Shown: positions 15,790 through 20,528 of the stretch, piece by piece | Layout of the letters: every line of letters begins with the position of its first letter | How positions within the stretch are numbered: the stretch's first letter is position 1 | Source of the DNA: Chrysochromulina tobinii | Lineage: Eukaryota; Haptophyta; Prymnesiales; Chrysochromulinaceae | Assembly: GCA_001275005.1 (NCBI GenBank) | Contig: JWZX01002023.1 | Location: 1 to 20,528, forward strand | Direction: 5' to 3' | Length of the DNA: 20,528 bases | Translations under genes and position numbers: made by a program | The notes under the pieces: model-generated | The model's database searches: none | What the model was told of the DNA's origin: nothing | The model's input: only the letters and a program-made list of their open reading frames with translations

Positions 15790-18743
15790 ATGGAGAGGCG
15801 ACGCGTCGGGCTCGGCCTTGCACGCTCCGCGGCCGCGCGCCCGCAGCTGCGGCTCGCGCATCGCGGCCTGAGCTCAGTGGCGCCCTCGACTGCGCCGGGC
15901 CTCGAGGTGCTGCACCGCTCGCGCTTGCCCACGTACCACTTCCAGCAGTCGCTGCCCAAGCTGCCGGTGCCCAAGCTCGACGACACGCTACACCGCATGA
16001 TGTACGCAGCGCAGCCGATCACGACCAAGGCGGAGTTCGAAGAGCTGTGCAAGCTCGCGGCGGACTTTGGCGCCGGCCTCGGGCCGGCGCTCCAGGAGGC
16101 GCTGCTCAAGCGCGACGCCGCCAAGTACAGCAGCTTCATCACCGAGCCGTGGTTCGAGATGTACCTCGCCGACCGACGGCCCTTGCTGCTCAACAGCAAC
16201 CCGCAGTTGACGTTCAAGGATGAGGAGGACCCGGCGCGCGCCACGCAGGCCGGGCGCGCCGCCCGCATGTGCCACGCGGCCATGACGTTCATGCGCACAC
16301 TCGAAGCGCAAGTAGGTGGCTCTCAATCCGAAGGCACCTCTGATTGCCACTGATGAGCGCTGATTGCCCCCCCCCCCCCCCATCAGGTGCTCGAGCCCGA
16401 TATCTTCCACATGTCACCGCAGCGCTCGAAGACGGCGCTGTTCCAGGAGGCGGTGCGGCTGCTGCCGAGCGGCGTCGCCTTCTACGGCGCCGCCGCGTGC
16501 GGCGCCTTCCCCCTCGACATGAGCCAGTATGCCAACCTGTTTAAGTCGACACGAATCCCCGGGCTCGTGCGCGATGAGCTGCGGACTGTCCAGCATGCCT
16601 CGCACGTGGTGGTGCAACGGCGCGGCCGCTTCTGGAAGCTCGATCTGCTCGACAAGGCGGGCGCGACCGTGCCGCTCGCGCAGATCGAGGCCGCGCTCCA
16701 GGCGATCTGCGATGCCTCGGACAGCTCTCCAGCGCCGCCGGAGGAGCACGTGGGCCTGCTGACGCACTTAAGCCGTGATCAGTGGGCGGAGCTACGCACG
16801 GCAATCGTAGCCTCGCAGCCGAATGCGGCGTCGCTCGAGGCGATCGACACAGCGCTATTTGCGCTCTGCCTCGACGTCGAGGCTCCCAAGGGTGCGTGCT
16901 GGCCTGTGAGATTGCCGCTGATGGCCTCTGATTGTATCTAGATGATCACGTCCGATTTCGTCCGATTGCGTCCGATGGCGTCTGATCGCGTCTGATCGCG
17001 TCTGATCGCGTCTGATCGCGTCTGATCGCGTCCGGTCCCCTCGCTGCGGCTCAGGAGGGGGCGTGGGCGAGGAGAACATCGCCGTCTCTCGCTGCTTCCT
17101 GCACGGCTCCGGCATCGACCGGTGGCTCGACAAGTCGTTCCAATTGATTGTCTCCGCCAACGGCAAGGCCGCCGTCAACTTCGAGCACTCCTGGGGCGAT
17201 GGGGTGGCCGTGCTCCGCTTCTTCAACGAGGTGTACGATGCGGCCAACAAACTGCCGCTTGTGACGAAGCAACCGCCTTCTCTGCCCGCCACCCCGCTCC
17301 AGTTTAATCTCCCTCCGGAGGTGAAGACGGCAGTGGTGCAAGCCAAGAAGACGTTTGACGCGACGATCGCGCGCACGGACATGGCGGAACACAAGACGCC
17401 GGCGTTCAGCGGCACGCTGCTCAAGCAGACGAAACTCTCGCCGGATGGCGCCATGCAGATGTCCTTTCAGCTCGCGTATGCACTGATGCGGGGGCCCGGG
17501 CCGCTGCCCTCGACTTACGAGTCCGCCTCTACCGCAGCCTTCAAACATGGACGTACGGAGACCACTCGATGATCATGCCTGAGGACGCCTGAGGACGCCT
17601 GAGGACGCCTCATGACGCCTCATGACGCCTGATGATCTCCTGATGATCTCCTGATGATCTCCTGATGATCTCCTTGATCAGGTACGGAGACCATTAGGTC
17701 GGCGACCAACGACGCCGCCGCTTTCGTGGCCGCCTTCACCGATGGGCATTCGAGCTTGGCCGAGCGCGCGGCCACCATGCGTCAGGCGATCGACAACCAC
17801 AGCCGCATCACGCGGGATGCTCTGATGGGCAAGGGGATGGATCGCCACCTGTTCGGCCTGCAGGTGCGCGCCTGATGGCCTCTGATGACATCTGATGACA
17901 TCTGATTGCCTCCCTCATCAGGTGCGCGCCTGATGGCCGCTAATGGCCGCTGATGGCCGCTGATGGCCGCTGATGGCCTCTGATGGCCTCTGATGGCCTC
18001 TGATGGCCCGGGGGTGAGTAATCGCCTAATATGGGGCGTTTCATATGAAGACAAGACGATGACGAGTCAGAGGCGGTGCGGGGGGACCTGCATCGCTGAC
18101 TGATGACAATGAGGCATTTGTCTGATGAGAGCGATGGATGGCTGATGGCGCACCGATGGCAGCCTCTTGATTGCATCGTGATGGCCTCGTGTTTCATATG
18201 AAGACAAGACGATGACGAGTCAGAGGCGGTGCGGGGGGACCTGCATCGCTGACTGATGACAATGAGGCATTTGTCTGATGAACTTTCAGATTGGGTCCCG
18301 ATCGCGTGCTGAGATCGGCTGAGATTCACCGAGATGATCCGAGATCGCATGTGGAGATTGGCTGCCACGATGGCCTCGAGTCCTCTTCGATCTTGATTGC
18401 TCGTTGATTGCTCGTTGATTGCCTCAGCGCTCTCGCTCGCCCCCTCCTCGGCCGACAGCATGTGGGAGGGCTCCAGGGTCGTTCTCATCCGCTCTTCCAG
18501 TGCCCGGCTATGAAGCGTCTCAAGCACATCATTCTCTCGACCTCGACCCTCAACTCCGAGGCCCTCTCGAACGGCGGCTTCGGGCCGGTCAACGACGACT
18601 GCTTTGCGATCGGCTATGGCATTCGCTCGTACGGGTGTGAGGCGAAGGTGATGACGTATAACTTGGGCGCGCAGCAGTATGCCGACTGCCTAGCCAAGGC
18701 GATGGAGATGATGCGGGAGGCTGCCCTTGCCCAGGCACCGTGA
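15790..18743 (+). CDS. CPT2: Carnitine O-palmitoyltransferase 2, mitochondrial, five exons
   Basis: CPT2 on the matrix side of the inner membrane transfers long-chain acyl groups from carnitine back to CoA, feeding beta-oxidation. Exons 15790-16311, 16387-16891, 17055-17552, 17682-17863 and 18459-18743 give 663 residues, close to the 658 of the human enzyme. The Arg-rich N-terminus (MERRRVGLGLARSAAARPQL) is a typical mitochondrial presequence. Choline/carnitine acyltransferase landmarks follow in order: SLPKLPVPKLDDT, PWFEMYLADR, PLDMSQYANLFKSTRIP, RWLDKSF, FEHSWGDGVAVLRFF (catalytic His 387), STAAFKHGRTETIR, GMDRHLFGLQ, ILSTSTLNS (the STS motif, 596-598) and NGGFGPVNDDCFAIGYGIR. Intron phases are 0, 1, 1 and 0. 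The last acceptor (18457-18458) was chosen because LQHVGGLQG...PLF aligns with LRHLAAAKGIILPEL of the human protein. The start is the first ATG; the upstream frame has only TTG. Confidence 0.92.
16312..16386 (+). other. CPT2 intron 1
   Basis: This is a 75-bp phase-0 intron with donor GTAGGT and acceptor CATCAG. It contains three CTGAT pentamers and a run of 15 C (16367-16381) as its pyrimidine tract. Confidence 0.88.
16892..17054 (+). other. CPT2 intron 2, with TCTGATCGCG decamer array
   Basis: This is a 163-bp phase-1 intron with donor GTGCGT and acceptor GGCTCAG. At about 16979-17030 it carries about five perfect copies of TCTGATCGCG, preceded by related CCGATTGCGT-type decamers. It joins APKG to GGVGEENIAV in frame. 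Confidence 0.85.
17553..17681 (+). other. CPT2 intron 3, bounded by 12-bp direct repeats
   Basis: This is a 129-bp phase-1 intron. Its first 12 bases GTACGGAGACCA equal the first 12 bases of exon 4 (17682-17693). The interior consists of GAGGACGCCT/CATGACGCCT decamers and then TGATCTCCTGA units, ending CTTGATCAG. Confidence 0.88.
17864..18458 (+). other. CPT2 intron 4, large and repeat-rich
   Basis: This 595-bp phase-0 intron is much longer than its neighbours. CAGGTGCGCGCCTGATGGCC spans its donor (17861-17880) and recurs at 17919-17938 after a good acceptor (CCTCATCAG, ending at 17921). It contains TGATGGCCTC/TGATGGCCGC arrays (about 17930-18008), the strongest donor consensus in the window (GTGAGTA at 18014) and a perfect 91-bp duplication. 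The acceptor at 18458 is supported by alignment to CPT2. Confidence 0.75.
18038..18281. repeat. Perfect 91-bp direct repeat inside CPT2 intron 4
   Basis: Bases 18038-18128 and 18191-18281 are identical over 91 bp, starting GTTTCATATGAAGACAAGAC and ending TTTGTCTGATGA, separated by 62 bp of unrelated sequence. Each copy contains ATGACGA, CTGA, CTGATGA and CTGA in an order loosely recalling box C/D snoRNAs, but no terminal stem is evident. Confidence 0.9.
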
Positions 18744-19448
18744 GGCTGAGTTGATCCATGAGTGAACCATGTGCGATGTGGCGGCATTCGTGTGGTTTCG
18801 TGTGGTTCCCTACACCCCAGGGCCTTACGCACTGCGGATCGGGCGAGATTTGGTTGCCACGAGTGTGGTGACCCGACAGGGGGCGCTTTGCCTTTGGCGT
18901 TCGTGTCCGCCGGGAGCACGAGTACATACAGTAGTACATGTAGTGTACGCTGTGGCGGGCTGGGGCGTGCCGTGTGCTTGTGTCCTTAGGGCGGTGCCCT
19001 ACGTGCCGACGGTCGCGCGTCGGTGAACCCATGTGTGAACCGAACGTGTGTGCGAGCGTTCATAACCGCCCCGTGATTCACACTCGAAGAAATTCACGCA
19101 CACACACGTAAGTATATAATTGAACGTCACACGCAGGGCCTTCACACGCGGGCGCGCCGGGTTGGCGGTGGGGAAGGCGCGCGCAGGGACGCTAAGCTCA
19201 ATGACGCAAGCCGAGCAACACAACCGAACGCTGAGTCACTGGAGTGTACGCGATGGGCGCGATGCCGCGATCATGGGTGTGAGACACAAATGCGAGATGA
19301 GCCGATGCCGTGGCGCGCCTGTCGCTGCGCCCTTCTGGCCATCTCGGGTCCCTCTCACATTCACATTCACAGCTTCTGGCCATCTTGGGTCTCTCTCTCG
19401 CTCCCGGACGGGTTCACATTCACATTCACAACGGTGCCGGGGAGCGCG

Positions 19449-19531
19449 CGCCCAATAGGACGCCTCACAGATGGCTTGCAGATGATGCCTGATGACGCCC
19501 AATAGGACGCCTCACAGATGGCTTGCAGATG
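19449..19531. repeat. 47-bp period tandem duplication
   Basis: A segment of about 36 bp beginning CGCCCAATAGGACGCCTCAC occurs at 19449 and 19496, separated by a short TGCCTGATGA-type linker. It is non-coding by all visible evidence. Confidence 0.85.
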
Positions 19532-19684
19532 ACGCATCACGATCGCCCTCGCTCCGATGACGTACTCCATGAAGCCGAAACCTCAGATCTCCTGCCCTCC
19601 GAGCTCAGATCTCCAGCCCTCGCTCTGATGCCGAGCTCCATGAAGTCACCCGAATCGATCCCATGCGGCACGTCATCCCCACAG

Positions 19685-19768
19685 CCTCGAGTTCACAGCC
19701 TCGAGTTCACAGCCTCGAGTTCACAGCCTCGAGTTCACCGCCTCGAGTTCACAGCCTCGAGTTCACAG
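19685..19768. repeat. Six-copy 14-bp minisatellite CCTCGAGTTCACAG
   Basis: Units start at 19685, 19699, 19713, 19727, 19741 and 19755, with one base change at the end of the fourth. Each unit carries CTCGAG. Related sequence continues for a few bases. Confidence 0.92.
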
Positions 19769-19842
19769 CCCAGCATGCAACAGTCTCTCCACATCTCGAG
19801 TCCGCAGCCCATGGGCGGATATATAACACAGCACGCCCAGTT

Positions 19843-19903
19843 TGGGCGCCGTAGTGAGCACGCCCAGACGGGGCGCCGTAGTGGGCACTCCCAGGCGGGG
19901 CGT
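19843..19903. repeat. Short tandem repeat of GGGCGCCGTAGTG-containing units
   Basis: About 2.5 imperfect copies of a unit of about 27 bp (GGGCGCCGTAGTGAGCACGC type) are visible. No function is apparent. Confidence 0.7.
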
Positions 19904-20074
19904 CCTCCGCTCCCGCCGGGACCTCCGCCGCCTCATCAGCCTCCGTCGCCGCCACAACCTCCGTCGCCTCCTCGCGCAGGAAGCCGAAACCTCAGATCTC
20001 AAGCCATCCGAGCTCATATCTCCCTCCGACCTCAGATCTCCAGCCCACCAAGCTCAGACCTCAGCCCTCCGAGC

Positions 20075-20499
20075 TCAGCCCTCCTCGTGCCCGGGAAGTG
20101 AAACGAGGGCCTCGCGGGCGTTGTCGCGGCCGTTGGCTGCACCGAGCGGCGTCACCTGGCCACGTGGCAATCAGAGGCAATCAGAGGCAATCACGCGGCC
20201 ACTTGGCAATCAGAGGCAATCAGAGGCAGCGGCGTCACCTGGCCCATCTCGTCCTCAGCGAGTGAGTTCATGTGCAGGCGCGAGCGTGGCTGGCGTCCCG
20301 ACGTGTCGCTATGGTCTCCCCCATCGACCATCGCCGTGCGCCCCGCCATCGGCGACGCCATCCCCTGCGACGTCCCCTGCTGAGCCGCCAGAGCACGCCG
20401 ACCCGACGTTGGCACGGCTAGCGGTACCGGTTCGGCCCCCGGCACCTCGACGGCGTAACCACCTTGAGCTCCGGCGAGCTGTGCCTGGAGGGCTTCGAG
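20075..20499 (-). CDS. 3' part of an unrecognised gene, two exons visible
   Basis: On the minus strand, exon 20239-20499 (87 codons) joins exon 20075-20155 (26 codons plus TGA) across an 83-bp intron, both boundaries in phase 0. The joined reading ends AEDEMGQVTPLGAANGRDNA...PGHEEG. The upstream exon starts after a probable acceptor (pyrimidine-rich CCCCCCGACTCTTTCACAG, reading into the window edge), so the rest of the gene lies outside. The 113 visible residues begin LEALQAQLAGAQGGYAVEV, are Ala/Gly/Pro/Ser-rich, and show no domain I recognise. The splice model rests on agreeing phases and on the repeat structure also seen at other introns here. Confidence 0.6.
20156..20238 (-). other. Intron of right-edge gene, bounded by 17-bp direct repeats
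   Basis: This is an 83-bp GT-AG intron on the minus strand. The 17-mer GGCCAGGTGACGCCGCT spans both the donor junction (20228-20244 on +) and the acceptor junction (20145-20161), so the intron's first 11 bases repeat the downstream exon's first 11. The interior has several sense TCTGATTGCC decamers. Confidence 0.75.
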
Positions 20500-20528
20500 C
20501 TGTGAAAGAGTCGGGGGGAGAGGGGGGA

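Larger units (their letters stand above)
18744..20074. other. Long interval between CPT2 and the right-edge gene
   Basis: The genes on either side converge, so this holds two 3' ends. No coding region is supported; the + frame at 19523-20101 is Ser/Pro low complexity over repeats. There is a TATATAA string at 19113 with no gene to attach to. Other content is a CATTCACATTCACA-containing duplication at about 19340-19432 and the repeats listed separately. Confidence 0.5.

Noticed and set aside
19107-19119. TATATAA and GTAAGT strings as a promoter or donor
   Set aside because: No credible gene or exon lies next to them; they are probably chance in the convergent intergenic region.
19523-20101. 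A 192-codon + strand frame
   Set aside because: Ser/Pro low complexity generated by the CCTCGAGTTCACAG array and other repeats, and overlapping the better-supported minus-strand exon.

Overview
This window looks like nuclear DNA of a eukaryotic microalga. It is GC-rich, with mostly short GT-AG introns (64-163 bp, one of about 595 bp), dense minisatellites, glycine/alanine low complexity, and WD40 repeats in the highly uniform style common in haptophytes. A haptophyte is my best guess, with another chromist alga such as a pelagophyte as the alternative. The organism call is inference. No bacterial operon, IS element, CRISPR array, rRNA or tRNA gene was seen. Several long open frames begin only at TTG or GTG; for this eukaryote I used the first in-frame ATG or splice acceptors instead.

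Layout: (1) 1-4211 holds a seven-exon WD40 beta-propeller gene on + (1609-3063) lying between two direct copies of a minisatellite-containing repeat. (2) 4985-9361 (-) is an intronless 1458-residue PPR protein with a very long glycine-rich N-terminal half. (3) 10303-12642 (-) is a NELF-C/D (TH1) homologue carrying a repeat-rich insertion of about 255 residues with an SH3/Tudor-like segment. (4) 13112-13657 (-) is a small single-span membrane protein with a coiled coil. It diverges from (5) 13974-15444 (+), a three-exon protein with a zinc ribbon and a degenerate HIT-type fold. (6) 15790-18743 (+) is a five-exon mitochondrial carnitine palmitoyltransferase 2. (7) 20075 to the right edge (-) is the 3' end of an unrecognised gene.

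The genes do not form one pathway. They cover mitochondrial fatty acid import (CPT2), probable organellar RNA binding (PPR), transcription elongation control (NELF-C/D), and poorly known functions.

The most striking signal is in the introns. In at least four introns of three genes on both strands, the first 11-34 bases of the intron repeat the first bases of the downstream exon, and a fifth pair lies inside the large CPT2 intron. These introns are also filled with sense-oriented CTGAT pentamers, often in decamer arrays, that resemble branch sites. Separately, the WD40 gene was built by tandem duplication of an exon-plus-intron unit, one propeller blade per exon. The window therefore looks like a snapshot of active intron birth and exon duplication.
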